Source: Selaginella moellendorffii (taxonomy: Eukaryota > Streptophyta > Lycopodiopsida > Selaginellales > Selaginellaceae). From it: a stretch of 64,000 nucleotides of DNA. The position numbers and the translations under genes were made by a program. The DNA is taken from assembly GCF_000143415.4 (NCBI RefSeq), contig NW_003314284.1, positions 1,158,984 to 1,222,983 of the forward strand. Direction: 5' to 3'. How positions within the stretch are numbered: position 1 is the stretch's first letter; the number at the start of each line of letters is the position of its first letter. Below are positions 22,951 through 33,372 of the stretch, one piece after another. The notes beneath the pieces are model-generated. The model was not told the origin of the DNA. It saw only the letters and a list, made by a program, of their open reading frames with translations, and did not search any database.

Positions 22951-25694
22951 ATTGTGTCAATCGAAGAGTGTTGTAATGAGTGACTGGAATAAGTGCATGC
23001 ATAAGTCCCATAAAATTTTGACGATGTGTTAGCCACAATATTTCCAACTTTATCCATTTTGAGCTCTATACAAACTAAAAGGCTCCAAAATTGAACTTTA
23101 AACTGCATAATTGACTTACATAACCCTTAATGCAAATGATGCAATTGCTAAAGGGCATTATCATATGAGTAGTTATGCTCAAACCATTATATCACTACAA
23201 TACCATCCTTTAAAGATATTAATCTAAACTAAAAACATAAATACCAACATTTTTCAATTACCCCTCACCTCCATCAATCAATGTGAGTGTATATAATATA
23301 GAAATGAAATATAGAAAATCTATCAATAGCTCAAAAACTTCAATTTATATACAGAATTGAGTGGTCTAGATTAAAACCAATTCAACAGCTATTAAAATTA
23401 TACAATGCTATTATTAGTATATAGTATTGCAGCTATACACTTTGGATCTCACATTTTTTAATATCATTTTTCTCAAATATATAAAAATTATATTTTAAAA
23501 TGCAATTCTTTAAATATTTATAATAAATTTAATAATATACTAAAAGAGTTTTTATATATTAAATAAATGTAATAAACTGAGAAGTGACCTCAAAGGGGTG
23601 AGAGAGCATAAGGAAAGGATCTAATTATTAATAATCCAATTTATTGTAAGGGTGTATAGTCTTTCAAGCTAAACTTTTGATCCATTGGAAAAGAAGTATT
23701 AGATTGGTAAGAATGATTAGAAGCATAGTAATGAACAACTTACACATGAAAAAAGTAATAGTGAACTTCTTCATGGAGAGAATTTAAGTCAATAGTATGA
23801 GTAACAACAATATTATTTAAAAAACTAGGTGCTAGAAAAAATTAATAAAACTAACAAGGGTGAAGGTTATAGTTAATGAAGAATCCAGAGTGATGTAAAC
23901 ACATGGTCTTGAAGAGTGTTAAGAATTAAAAAACTTAATAAAAGGAAATAGGTGGAAGATTGATAAGGAAATCAATATTGATAAATTTTTAAAGCTTTAG
24001 AGCAAGAGGAAGGGGCTAAAGATCATGTTAATGCATTTTTGTTTATTAATATATAGACAAAATTTTCAACATACTTATTAAAGAGTATATTCATCATTAG
24101 TGTAAAAGTTTTGTTTATGGGATTTGAACTTAAGACTTCCTAAACACATGGATGGCCATCTATAATATGAATCCAGAGCTAGATTAGGTTTTTAAATTAG
24201 CTCAGGGCTAAATTAAATTAGTTTCTAAAGACGGTTTCAGAGAATTATCAAGTATATAACTGAATCATAAGGCTCTTATGCATATGAATTGGTAACACAG
24301 ACTCTTGTTATGAATTGGTTACAATATGTAGAGTTAAAAATGCAATGTTTATGCCCTAAATTTAAAGCAAAATTATCTTTATTACTTATATGTCACTAAT
24401 AATAATTTGCTATGCATTGCATGTAGCAATGTTTGGTTTGCTTAATAGTAGTGTTATTCCTACTTGTTAATCCAATTGATCAAATAAAAATTTATATTTA
24501 TAAACTCAAGATTAATCTTATTGCATATCAACCATTAGATGGTAGAATAAAAAAAAATATACTAGGAAGTGTTTAAGCAAGTTAATAAATTATAAATACA
24601 AGATTAATCCAAATGAATAACAACCGTTAGATGGTAAAATATCCTAGAATATCCAAGTATATTTTAAGTATACCTAAACAAACTAAAAACAATATTTATA
24701 AGCAGTATAATATTTTAAATTTTTATATTTTAGGTATGTCCTAGATAAACAGATAAAACAGTATATAGATAAAACAGGTAAATAGTTAAGACTCAAAAGG
24801 TGTAACAGTGCTGAAAAAGGAAGATTTTAAGAGCTTCAGCAGTAGATTATATTCTCTGGTATCACTAAAACATTTAGTAAGAATCCTTATCTCTAGGAGC
24901 AATCACTTCTCTAGCAGTTCTTGGGTGAGGACACAAGTTTTAATAAGGAAATTGACCTGGTCGTGCAGATGGATAATAGAGAACCATTGTTTAGCATCCT
25001 TTCATTTAGATTCAAGCTACAACACACTCATGAATTTGGTAATATGTATGGATCAGTAACAAGATCCTTAGCTTCAAGGCCATGAGTGAAAAGATGGCTG
25101 GGGTGTTCTTATGAATTTGCAGGATGTATGGATCAATTGGAGTTGACATGGTGGTATTACAATTGGTTTTTAAATAATTTTGATGATCAAGTCTTTCTCA
25201 ATTATGGAGTCAGTACCTTTGTGGTTTGCTGCATGCAGTGGGTGAGTTCTTTGTTTACTCCATGCAGTGTTTCAGAGGGCTTGGTTTAGCATTCATTCAG
25301 TCTAGCTTTTGAGGAGTTGAATTTGAGGGAGATTGTGAAGACCTACATACAAGAATATTTACTAAGATAACTGTAAACATGATTTAAACTGTAAGTAAAC
25401 GAATTAAATAATGTTTAAGGAGTAAGTTAAAAATTATTCTGGGATATACCTAATTATTTTGGGTATATTCTCTTTAAATGAAAGTCTAGAATCTCAGCAA
25501 GACGCGGATCCACTTTGGCGGCCACGTGGAGTTCGTGCTACAAGAAAGCCCTTCAAGCGACGACAGAATGCCGGAATCCTGAGCTCACGTCTCGTCCACC
25601 AAGGTTTGAAGAATTCTTTGCGCGCAGCTCGGGAAATTTCTCGCGGATAGATCAAACTCACATTCCAGGCGAGCACAGGATTGTCACAATTCGC
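22951..25694. other. AT-rich intergenic region upstream of the U-box gene
   Basis: No gene recognised. It is strongly AT-rich to about 25450 and turns GC-rich near 25490, where the leader of the U-box gene probably starts. The frame of the U-box gene stays open back to an ATG at 25515, so a 60-residue longer start is possible. Confidence 0.5.
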
Positions 25695-27416
25695 ATGGGA
25701 ACCGCGGCGCTGGAGCCGCCACTAGGGCATCACCAGCAGCAGCAGCAGCAGCAATCTCTTGTCCGCCCCCAGAGCTTGCAAATCCCAGGAGCTGCCTCGA
25801 AGATCCTGGTTCCGGAAGAATTTCGATGCCCTATCTCCGGGGAGGCGATGGCCGATCCCGTGATCGTCGCCTCGGGCCAGAGCTACGAGCGCGCCTGCAT
25901 CCAGGAGTGGCTGGCACAGGGCCGGAGCGATTGCTTCAAGACCAAGGCAAAGCTGGAGCACACTTTCCTCATCCCCAACGTTGCTCTCAAGGCCGCCATT
26001 CTCAACTGGAGCGCGGTGTCGGGCATTTCCTCCCCGGAGGTGGTCTCTTCCTCTCGAGCTACAGATTTGGTGGCGAGAAAAATCGTCGAGGAGAGAAACG
26101 CAGCAGTGGCAGCAGCAGTAGCAGCCGATGGCGATGGCGATGGCGATGGCGGTGGTGGCCAGGGCCACGATCGCGTCGCCGTTTCATCCGCGAGGTACGT
26201 CCACTCGGCCACAGGAGCTAGCTTACGAACAGATATGGTGGAATGTGGGAGATCATCCGTGCCCCACCCGCTCGACACGAATCCTCGCTCGCTGGAGGAG
26301 GACGAGCGATCCTGCGCCACCATGGATCCCCGCCTCGTCCCGGATCTCGTCCGGCGATTGAGCAGCAGCAGCAGCAGGGGCAGCAAGGATCAAATGCTGG
26401 CGGCCTCGCAAGTCCGGCAGCTCGCCCGCGAGGGGACTTTCAACCGCCGGACTCTCTGCCAGGCGGATCTCCTCGAGGCGCTGGTGGCGCTCTTGCAGTC
26501 GCCACACAAGCCGCTGGTGATCCACTCGCTGGCCGCCATCCTCAACCTCTCGCTGGAGGTGGACAACAAGCTCATGATCGTGAGAGCCGGCGCGACGCCA
26601 CACTTGGTCCATGCTCTCCGCTCGAACCAGGCCGAGATCCAGGAGCACGCCGCCGGGGCGATCTTTAGCCTAGCGCTCCACGAAGACAATCGCTTGGCCA
26701 TCGGCGTGCTGGGAGCGATTCCTCCGCTCATCGAGATCTTACGGCCCAAGAGACCGCGGCAGCAGCAGCCTCCATCGCCGAGAGCTCAGCAGGACGCGTC
26801 CATGGCACTCTACCACCTCTCGCTCGCGCAGCTCAACAGGGGCAAGATGGTCAAGGCGGGATTGGTGCCGATACTCTTGAGCATAGCGGAAGAACAAGGT
26901 GGTGGAGCTCGCCACCGCGAAGAACAGGGGGCCGGGATCCAGAGCTCGCACGATCTGGCCAGCCGCTGTATGTGCATCCTCAGCTGCCTGGCCGCGAGCT
27001 CCGATGGTAGAACAGCGCTGCTGGAGATCAACGGGGTGCGCAGGCTCTTCGCGCTGCTGCGAAACGAGAGAAGAAACTCTCCACCATCGCAAGGTGGCGA
27101 TGGCGATCACGACGAGCGCGAGCTCAAGGAGCACGTAGTGGCGGTGCTCGTCCACCTCTCGAACCACAACATTCGTTTCAAGCCGCTGGCGGCGGAGGCC
27201 CGCGGCGTGGAGGCGCTGGTGGCGCTGGTGGACAGCGGCGCCGCCACCAGTCGTGCCAAGGAGAAGATCGTGACGCTGCTGAGCATATTAAAGGATCCAC
27301 CTTCCGGGGTCAACTCGCCGTCCTTTACCTCCTTGGGGGAGCCTTTCTTTCCTCGCAGCTATGGCGGCCGGCGGCATGGATTGGGAGGCGGGAAGGCCGA
27401 GTCTTCGCACTTCTAG
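25695..27416 (+). CDS. U-box/ARM-repeat E3 ubiquitin ligase (PUB38-41 type)
   Basis: Intronless, 573 residues from ATG 25695. The U-box at residues about 41-113 (PEEFRCPISGEAMADPVIVA, then SYERACIQEWL) recruits E2 enzymes. An Asp/Gly/Ala-rich linker follows, then armadillo repeats from about residue 215 to 550 (for example LVIHSLAAILNLSLEVDN and HAAGAIFSLALHEDN), which bind substrate. The order U-box, linker, ARM is that of plant PUB proteins such as PUB38-41. I chose Met 25695 because the upstream in-frame extension (from 25515) shows no family resemblance. GC-rich codon use and poly-Gln near the N-terminus. The substrate is unknown; the family acts in stress, hormone and defence responses. 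Confidence 0.9.
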   Translation: MGTAALEPPLGHHQQQQQQQSLVRPQSLQIPGAASKILVPEEFRCPISGEAMADPVIVASGQSYERACIQEWLAQGRSDCFKTKAKLEHTFLIPNVALKAAILNWSAVSGISSPEVVSSSRATDLVARKIVEERNAAVAAAVAADGDGDGDGGGGQGHDRVAVSSARYVHSATGASLRTDMVECGRSSVPHPLDTNPRSLEEDERSCATMDPRLVPDLVRRLSSSSSRGSKDQMLAASQVRQLAREGTFNRRTLCQADLLEALVALLQSPHKPLVIHSLAAILNLSLEVDNKLMIVRAGATPHLVHALRSNQAEIQEHAAGAIFSLALHEDNRLAIGVLGAIPPLIEILRPKRPRQQQPPSPRAQQDASMALYHLSLAQLNRGKMVKAGLVPILLSIAEEQGGGARHREEQGAGIQSSHDLASRCMCILSCLAASSDGRTALLEINGVRRLFALLRNERRNSPPSQGGDGDHDERELKEHVVAVLVHLSNHNIRFKPLAAEARGVEALVALVDSGAATSRAKEKIVTLLSILKDPPSGVNSPSFTSLGEPFFPRSYGGRRHGLGGGKAESSHF

Positions 27417-27518
27417 TGCTTTGGCTTGTATTTTGACTTGTAAAGAACTGGTTTTTATAGAGCGATCAATGGCAATTGGTGTATTTACAAAGAAAAGAAT
27501 GGAAACAATCGTGACTTG

Positions 27519-28606
27519 TCAGGAGTTTTCCTTTTCTTGTTCCGTCGGTTTGCTCGCAAAGACAGTCGGGACGATCGAGACGAGGCCAATAAAGAAGAGT
27601 GTTGCGATTGTCTTCAAGTCGTAGAGGTCTCGCAGGGATTGGAGTTCACCCAGTGCCAATCCGGCCTGGCATGGAAAGGAGGGAACGTTATTCCGGGAGA
27701 AAAGAGAGATTTTGATGAGGAGTGTCACTCACCCGGACCGTGACGAACGCGGCGGGGACGAGACCGATCGCGGTAGCCCAGAAAAACGTGTCGAATGGAA
27801 TATCTACAATCGGAGACGCGACGTTGATGAATGTGTTTGGAAGCGTTGGAGTGATTCTCAGGAAGAGCATGTAGTTGAGAAGCTTGTCTTTGCGTTTCGC
27901 TACCTGGAGAGACGAGAAGCCGATGCTTGATCAAGTGGAAGCGAAAGAAGTGGAAGGTTTCTCACCTCGTCTCTAAAGAAGGCGAGCTTGTCCGGCCACA
28001 GCCAATTCAGCAGTGGCCTTCCAACAAGCTTGGAGAGGAAGTAACACGAGCAAGCACCCGCGGTGGCCGTGGAAACCACGAGAAGAAGGCCGTAGTACTC
28101 GCCAAAGAGCGCCCCCGCGAGCAGCGACATCAAGATGGTTCCCGGGATCATGAAAGTCTGGAGAAAAACGTAGCTCACGACATAGCCGAGCAGCACTTGC
28201 AGCGTATGATCTTGGGCATAGACAGAAAGATACTCCCTGGAGTCGAAAAGAGTGTCAAACTCGAGAGAACCGAAAGGGAAAAAACTTACGTGAGCTTTCG
28301 AAGCTCTTCCAAGGTCCGAGGAAGCTTGAAGACGTCCCGGTCGGCGTCTGGCATCGTCAAGAAGATTGCTATGAGCCCACCAACAAAGACGGTGAAGAGC
28401 GCCACCACAGCCATGGTTTCCAATCTCGTCAATGGAAAGCTCGATTCGTTTCTAGCCTCCCCATTGTCACTATTTGCTTCTTCGGTGGAATTGGATTCTC
28501 CCTTCTCTTGGAGCAGTGGATCTAGAGTGCTAGGCGCAGTAGCAGCCGGGATCCAGATGCTAGGCAGCGTGAAATAACCAGACAAGAAAGAGCTCCCGGT
28601 CCTCAT
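27519..28606 (-). CDS. VTT/DedA (SNARE-associated) membrane protein, TMEM41-like
   Basis: Four exons in phase: complement(27519..27665, 27733..27903, 27966..28236, 28290..28606), 301 residues. The N-terminal region is Ser/Glu-rich, followed by a membrane segment (TMAVVALFTVFVGGLIAIFL). The VTT core begins near LLGYVVSYVFLQTFMIPGTI and contains the family motif with FLRITPTLPNTFINVASPIV, a re-entrant loop with conserved Arg and Pro. A final hydrophobic helix (TIATLFFIGLVSIVPTVFA) precedes the C-terminus. Animal relatives TMEM41B and VMP1 are lipid scramblases of the endoplasmic reticulum; that role here is inference from the family. Introns are 53-67 nt. Confidence 0.88.
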
Positions 28607-28815
28607 CGCGCTGGGGATTGCTAGATTACCTGGAGTGGCTGCTCCTCACGATCACGATTCGTGGTAATGGCGCATCCCTAAAATCTTCCAGGCGTGGTGG
28701 AGCTCTCTTGCTCCATCCACTCAACCTAAATAAGAAGCAAAGGCCGGAATTTCGTCCCAGAAAAGGCACGCGAGATTTGGGATTTTAGGGTTTTAACTGC
28801 TCTCGCCATTTGGCA

Positions 28816-29839
28816 ATGGAGATTGATGGTTTAGGGAGCGAGGAGCTCTTCCGCGCGGCGGAGGCCGGCGACGCCGATCCATTCCGGAGGATCGACCAAG
28901 ATCACGAGCTCGCGAGGATCCTGGCATTGAGGAATGAGGACGAGCGCAGTCTGATCCACGTCGCGGCGGGATCGGGGCATGTCGAGGTGAGGAAACCTTT
29001 CTTCCAATATTTCTCGGGGCCAGCGAAGTGATTTTTTCACGCAGATTGTGAGGATTCTTGCGGCTGCTGGCCCTGGATCGGTGGATGCGAGCGACGAGGA
29101 AGGCTGGACGCCGCTGCAGTCTGCTGCCAGCAGTGGTCATGCCAAAGTTGTGGAGGTTTTGCTACAAGCAGGCACGCATTCTTTCTTTTTTACTTCCTGT
29201 TCATCCTCTTCGTCATTCTTCTTCTTCCTTCTTTCATTTCACGAAGGTTTTGCTTTGCGTTGCTGGCTTTCTCACTCAGATGCCATTCCAGGGGCGGACG
29301 TACAGAAGCAAAACAATGGAGGTCGAACTGCTCTTCACTACGCTGCCAGCAAAAATCGCGTCGAGATCGCTAGAGCATTGATCTTGGCTGGTGCGAAGAT
29401 TGACAAAAAAGACAAGGTTTGATCGTGTTTCGTGTTCCATTTGAGGGATTTAACGCTGTAGCAAGCAGGTTGGATGTACACCTTTACACCGAGCTGCTAG
29501 TGCCGGGCATGCGAGTGTGTGCGAGCTCTTGCTCGAGGAAGGCGCAAATGTTGATGCCACCGATGGACAGGGCCAGACACCTCTTATGCAGGCAACAATT
29601 TGCGGTAACGACCAAGTAAGCGCAGTTCTACTTTGCTGTTCTTTTTTTTTTTATTGATAGAATGCGCTTCCTGAACGTTCTTCCTTGCTGCTGTTGTCTG
29701 GAAGGTGGCCTTTCTTCTACTCCGCAATGGCGCTGATATTGATATCGAAGACAAAGAAGGCTTTACTGTTCTTGGACGGGCTCCTGACGCACTGAGATCG
29801 GCTCTTGTAGATGCAGCTAAAGCCATGCTCGAGGGTTGA
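28816..29839 (+). CDS. Ankyrin-repeat protein, gankyrin/PSMD10-like
   Basis: Five exons in phase: 28816..28986, 29045..29171, 29292..29416, 29469..29615, 29705..29839, giving 234 residues. About six ankyrin repeats fill the protein (EEGWTPLQSAASSGHAKVVE, GGRTALHYAASKNRVEIARA, GCTPLHRAASAGHASVCELL). Length and repeat number match gankyrin, a chaperone of the 26S proteasome regulatory particle in animals and yeast (Nas6) that binds the Rpt3 ATPase. The intron after exon 2 appears to use a GC donor (GC at 29172-29173): joining there restores LLQAGADV, the usual ankyrin spacing. The start is ATG 28816, in a good context (GCAATGG). Confidence 0.87.
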
Positions 29840-29975
29840 CGACGTGTATTCGTCAAATCGAGGTTCTCTTTTCCAACCCTTTTTTGTTCCTCTATCTCTA
29901 TCCTATGACTTTTTCTGATTTTGAAAGAAGCTCCTGCCGCGAAAGACCGGAGGTTTTAGTAGGTTTGGTATTCGA

Positions 29976-31727
29976 ATGGCGTCTTTGGTGACTCTGGTAG
30001 CAGTGGCAGTGGCAGCTCTCCAAGGCCTAGCAGCAGCAGCAATTTGCCCGCTTAATTTCGGGGTGCTTGATGGCTTCAGCTGTGATCCCGGCGGAAATTC
30101 ATGTGGAACGTGCTCAGACGCATGGAACAGGCTGAATTTTGTGGTAGCGGAGTATGCTCGAAGGACACAGGTGTTCTTGCTCCCTCAGCAAGATGCCAGC
30201 GCTTGCATCGATGAGTTTAAGATGGAATTACCGGCTATGGGACAGGATGCGAATTTGAGTACGGCATGTGGAATCACCGCATCAGTGTTGATGGAGAGCT
30301 CAGCAAGATGTCCGCAAATAAGAACAGTGGCGGATTATCGACTGTCCATCACTCCAGAAGCACTTGAGGAGTTGGATTCAGCATGCAGTAGCTTTTCAAC
30401 ACGTCCGGCGTGTGGTAGGTGTGTTAGCCGTGCAACTTCGGCGAGTTCGACGGCAGAGGAGGGCTGCTTGAGGTTTTCGTTTATTTACGCGGCAGGTATC
30501 GCTAGCAGAACAGGGCCTCTGGATTCGATGGTTGCATCTTGCCTCTTCTACTTGAGAGACGCAGATGCACAGGATCAGCAACGTCGAAGGAGGGTGATCA
30601 TTCTATCAACCGTGGTTCCGGCCGGTACGATCCTGGTGGTTTTGATCATAGCTATCTGGTATTTACGGCAAAGGAACTTGCAGCTACGGGATAATGAGCA
30701 CAGCGACAGAACTTTCAGGATGATGCACGGACCAGTGAAGTTCAGTATCCAAGAGCTGAGGCTAGCCACCGCTGGATTCTCTTCTCGAAACAAGATTGGA
30801 TCTGGAGGATTCAGCAACGTCTTCAAGGGAGTTCTGGGGGATGGAACTCTGATAGCCGTCAAGAGATTCAAAAACTGTAGTTCCGCAGGAGATGCGGAAT
30901 TCATCAACGAAGTCGAAATCATCGGCAGCGTTCGCCATAGGAATCTGGCAGGACTACTCGGTTGGTGCGTCTCTAGCAGCTCCGAAACACGGCATGAGCG
31001 GTTCATTGTCTACGAGTTTATGCCCAACGGCAGCTTACAGGATCATCTCTCAGTGCCTGGCCAGAGCGTGATATGTGAATCGTGGGAACTCAGAAAAGCG
31101 ATCATTCTCGGTGTTGCTCGAGGCCTGGCCTATTTGCATGGTGGTGCTGAGGCGAGAATCATCCACAGGGATGTCAAGAGCAGCAACATCTTGCTAGACG
31201 AGAGTATGACTCCAAGAATCTCGGACATGGGGCTGGCGAAGTTCGTGCCTGAGGGGGTGAGCAGTTTCAGAACGGGCACTGTCGGCACGCAGGGATACGT
31301 TGCGCCAGAGTACGTGCTATACGAGCAGCTTACAGACAAGAGCGACGTTTACAGCTTCGGGATCGTGATGCTGGAAGTCTTGACGGGAAACAAGGCGCTG
31401 GTTCCTCCCTTGTCGACACCAATAGCAGACTGGGCCTGGGATTTAATCCAGAGGGACAAGCTGTGGGACGTGTTCTCTGGAGTTAAACTCGCGGGACTGG
31501 ACGAGGAGTGCTTGGTGGAGATGCTACGCTTCCTCTTTGTGGCGTTTCTCTGCGCCCATCCTTACGTCGTTCACAGGCCCAGCATGCTCCAAGCTGTGAA
31601 GATGCTCGAGGATGGGACGGGTGTTCCTCAAAAGCTTCCGGAGAGGCCTCTTGGATTTGAGGTGGTCGGGAGCGGTGCTTTCAACACCGAAGCATTCAGC
31701 TTGTCAACGATCAGTAGCAGGGAGTAA
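29976..31727 (+). CDS. SPARK-domain receptor-like kinase (RKF3-like)
   Basis: Intronless, 583 residues. A signal peptide (residues 1 to about 21) leads into a Cys-rich extracellular SPARK domain (about 22-200: CPLNFGVLDGFSC, then GTCSDAW and TACGI). A transmembrane helix spans about 206-229. A Ser/Thr kinase domain follows: Gly loop IGSGGFSNV near 275, Lys in IAVKRF near 293, HRDVKSSNILL near 396, APE near 443. The Mg-binding motif is DMG (SDMGLAKF, near 416) instead of DFG. That change keeps the metal-binding Asp, so activity is plausible. SPARK kinases include Arabidopsis RKF3 and the symbiosis receptor ARK1. The ligand is unknown. Transcription probably runs from the short 137-nt gap after the gankyrin gene. 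Confidence 0.9.
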   Translation: MASLVTLVAVAVAALQGLAAAAICPLNFGVLDGFSCDPGGNSCGTCSDAWNRLNFVVAEYARRTQVFLLPQQDASACIDEFKMELPAMGQDANLSTACGITASVLMESSARCPQIRTVADYRLSITPEALEELDSACSSFSTRPACGRCVSRATSASSTAEEGCLRFSFIYAAGIASRTGPLDSMVASCLFYLRDADAQDQQRRRRVIILSTVVPAGTILVVLIIAIWYLRQRNLQLRDNEHSDRTFRMMHGPVKFSIQELRLATAGFSSRNKIGSGGFSNVFKGVLGDGTLIAVKRFKNCSSAGDAEFINEVEIIGSVRHRNLAGLLGWCVSSSSETRHERFIVYEFMPNGSLQDHLSVPGQSVICESWELRKAIILGVARGLAYLHGGAEARIIHRDVKSSNILLDESMTPRISDMGLAKFVPEGVSSFRTGTVGTQGYVAPEYVLYEQLTDKSDVYSFGIVMLEVLTGNKALVPPLSTPIADWAWDLIQRDKLWDVFSGVKLAGLDEECLVEMLRFLFVAFLCAHPYVVHRPSMLQAVKMLEDGTGVPQKLPERPLGFEVVGSGAFNTEAFSLSTISSRE

Positions 31728-32405
31728 CTTCAGCAGAAGGCGAGGATCTGGATATTCTTATGACCGTTGGGATGGACGGCTAGGATTACTCCCGCTCTTT
31801 TACTAGCTTCTCCCGGTCTCGAGGATCTCTTCTAGGCGGACGAACGAAGGGCGCGTAGGGTAGAGCGCCGGAAGAACAAATTCCGATTACCAGGTAGCTA
31901 CTTCCTCCTTGCGGCAGCGTTTGACAGCGATTTTGCAGCAGCGGGCACGAGCGGAGGAGTTCGTTGTTTCCGTAAGAAAAGCTGCCCTCTTTCGACGCTC
32001 ACCGGGAGATTTCTTCGTAGTTTGCTGGAGCGCTCGCCATCCGACGCCGATTTAGCGCTGAAGGACACCACGGCGGTTGCGCGGGTCCTCAAGAGCAAGG
32101 ATTCGTTCTTTCCGTAAGAATCCGTAAGAAACACAGGCAACTACTTTCCACTTCGCTGCGGTGCTCTCTTCCGTAACGCTGAAGACTCTAAGGTGGGGAA
32201 GAATTCGTTCTATCGCAAGAAAAGCTTCCTGGTTTTGCTCTGATCTATCGACTTTAACTCCGGTCCGGTGTAGGATCCTCGATCTGCAACGAAGAGAGGT
32301 TCTTTCTCGAGGCAGCAAACAATTCCACGTAAGATCATTCAGTGAGCGACATGGTTATCTAAGTTTTTCGTTTTTCTTGACCAGATTCTTTGAGGTCCGG
32401 TCGTG
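31728..32405. other. Intergenic region upstream of the PLATZ gene
   Basis: No coding region recognised. A diverged phrase with TTCGTT, then CCGTAAGAA or CGCAAGAAAAGC, recurs near 31950-31985, 32090-32130 and 32200-32230, suggesting three old repeats of roughly 120-140 nt. The PLATZ leader, possibly with an upstream non-coding exon, must lie at its end. Confidence 0.45.
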
Positions 32406-33353
32406 ATGCATCCAGATACAGACGAACGACACACAAAAGGACCAGAAGAAGCTCTCGCATGGCTGGATGACCTCCTCGCTCTCCAAAATCTCGAGAAATG
32501 CTCCTGTCCATCCGGTACGTCTGTTCACCGTCGAAGGATGGTGCTGTTCTGCATCAAGTGCCGCCAGACCCTGTGCGAAGCCAAGAAGTCCGAGCACCGT
32601 CACGGCCACAAGCTTCTGCACCTGCGGAAGATTTTTCGTTGCGTGACGGTCAGTGCACAGGACATAGGAAAGGTGATCAACGTCCGGAATGTGCAAGTCA
32701 GCCCCGAGAGGGACACCATACATCTCAACCGTCAGACTCCAAGTTTCCTGGGGCAGTGTATGGACTGCTCGCTTCTCTCGGATGACTTGTACTGCTCGAT
32801 CTACTGCAAGAGGAAGCAGGCGTCCCTGGAACTTGAAGGCGAACCAGAAGAAGACAAACCAGTCGAACCAGAAGCAGGCGAGCCAGTCGAACCAGAAGGC
32901 AAACCAGAAGGACGCGAACCAGAAGGCAAACCGGAGGGTGGCAAACCAGTTGAACCAGAAGGCAAACCAGAGGGTGGCCAACCAGTCGAACCAGAAGGAA
33001 AACCAGAAGAAGGCAAACAAGAAGGCGAACCAGAAGGCAAACCAGAAGGCGAACCAGAAGGCAAACCAGAAGGCGAGCCAGAAGGCAAACCGGAAGCCTC
33101 GAGTTGCTCTCAAGAAGAACGTCCAGGCCCAGGGAGCTGCGTTCTAAAGGGAAAGCGGTCTAGGCGCGAGCGGAGACAAAGCATGGAAGCCGGAAGTTTC
33201 GCTAGAGGCACTGCTGAAGGGGACTGGTTTTACTACAGGCCGGGCTGTCCATACGCTTTCGTCGACCTCGAAGCAAAGACGGCGGCTCTCAAAGGCAAGC
33301 GGGTTCTCTCGACTGATTCACTCGAGACAGTCTACATCAAGACGATGCAGTGA
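32406..33353 (+). CDS. PLATZ zinc-binding transcription-factor-like protein, intronless, with a Glu/Pro/Gly/Lys repeat tail
   Basis: 315 residues from ATG 32406. The PLATZ pattern of Cys/His ligands is visible: CSCPSG, LFCIKCRQTLC, EHRHGHKLLHLRKIF, then VINVRNVQVSPERDTIHLN and CMDCSLLSDDLYCSIYCKRK. PLATZ proteins are plant-only AT-rich-DNA-binding repressors or RNA polymerase III cofactors; that role is carried over from the family. After residue about 140 the protein turns into repeats of E-P-E-G-K-P-E-G type to about residue 230, which I do not know from other PLATZ proteins. A basic patch (KGKRSRRERR) follows. The lack of introns may mean a retrocopy. Its stop lies 19 nt from the stop of the convergent aegerolysin gene. 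Confidence 0.8.
   Translation: MHPDTDERHTKGPEEALAWLDDLLALQNLEKCSCPSGTSVHRRRMVLFCIKCRQTLCEAKKSEHRHGHKLLHLRKIFRCVTVSAQDIGKVINVRNVQVSPERDTIHLNRQTPSFLGQCMDCSLLSDDLYCSIYCKRKQASLELEGEPEEDKPVEPEAGEPVEPEGKPEGREPEGKPEGGKPVEPEGKPEGGQPVEPEGKPEEGKQEGEPEGKPEGEPEGKPEGEPEGKPEASSCSQEERPGPGSCVLKGKRSRRERRQSMEAGSFARGTAEGDWFYYRPGCPYAFVDLEAKTAALKGKRVLSTDSLETVYIKTMQ
32835..33095 (+). repeat. Coding repeat array in the PLATZ gene
   Basis: Imperfect copies of 12- and 24-nt units, built on GAACCAGAAGGCAAACCAGA, encode the Glu-Pro-Glu-Gly-Lys-Pro array. It is open in other frames too, so opposing translations here are artefacts. Confidence 0.85.
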
Positions 33354-33372
33354 TACGACGGCTCTCGGAGCT

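Noticed and set aside
24808..25289. Two short plus-strand open frames before the U-box gene
   Set aside because: AT-rich, no recognisable motif, no codon bias like the neighbouring genes.
32355..33113. Minus-strand open frame of Phe/Trp/Ala repeats opposite the PLATZ gene
   Set aside because: It is the antisense of the coding repeat and has no family resemblance.
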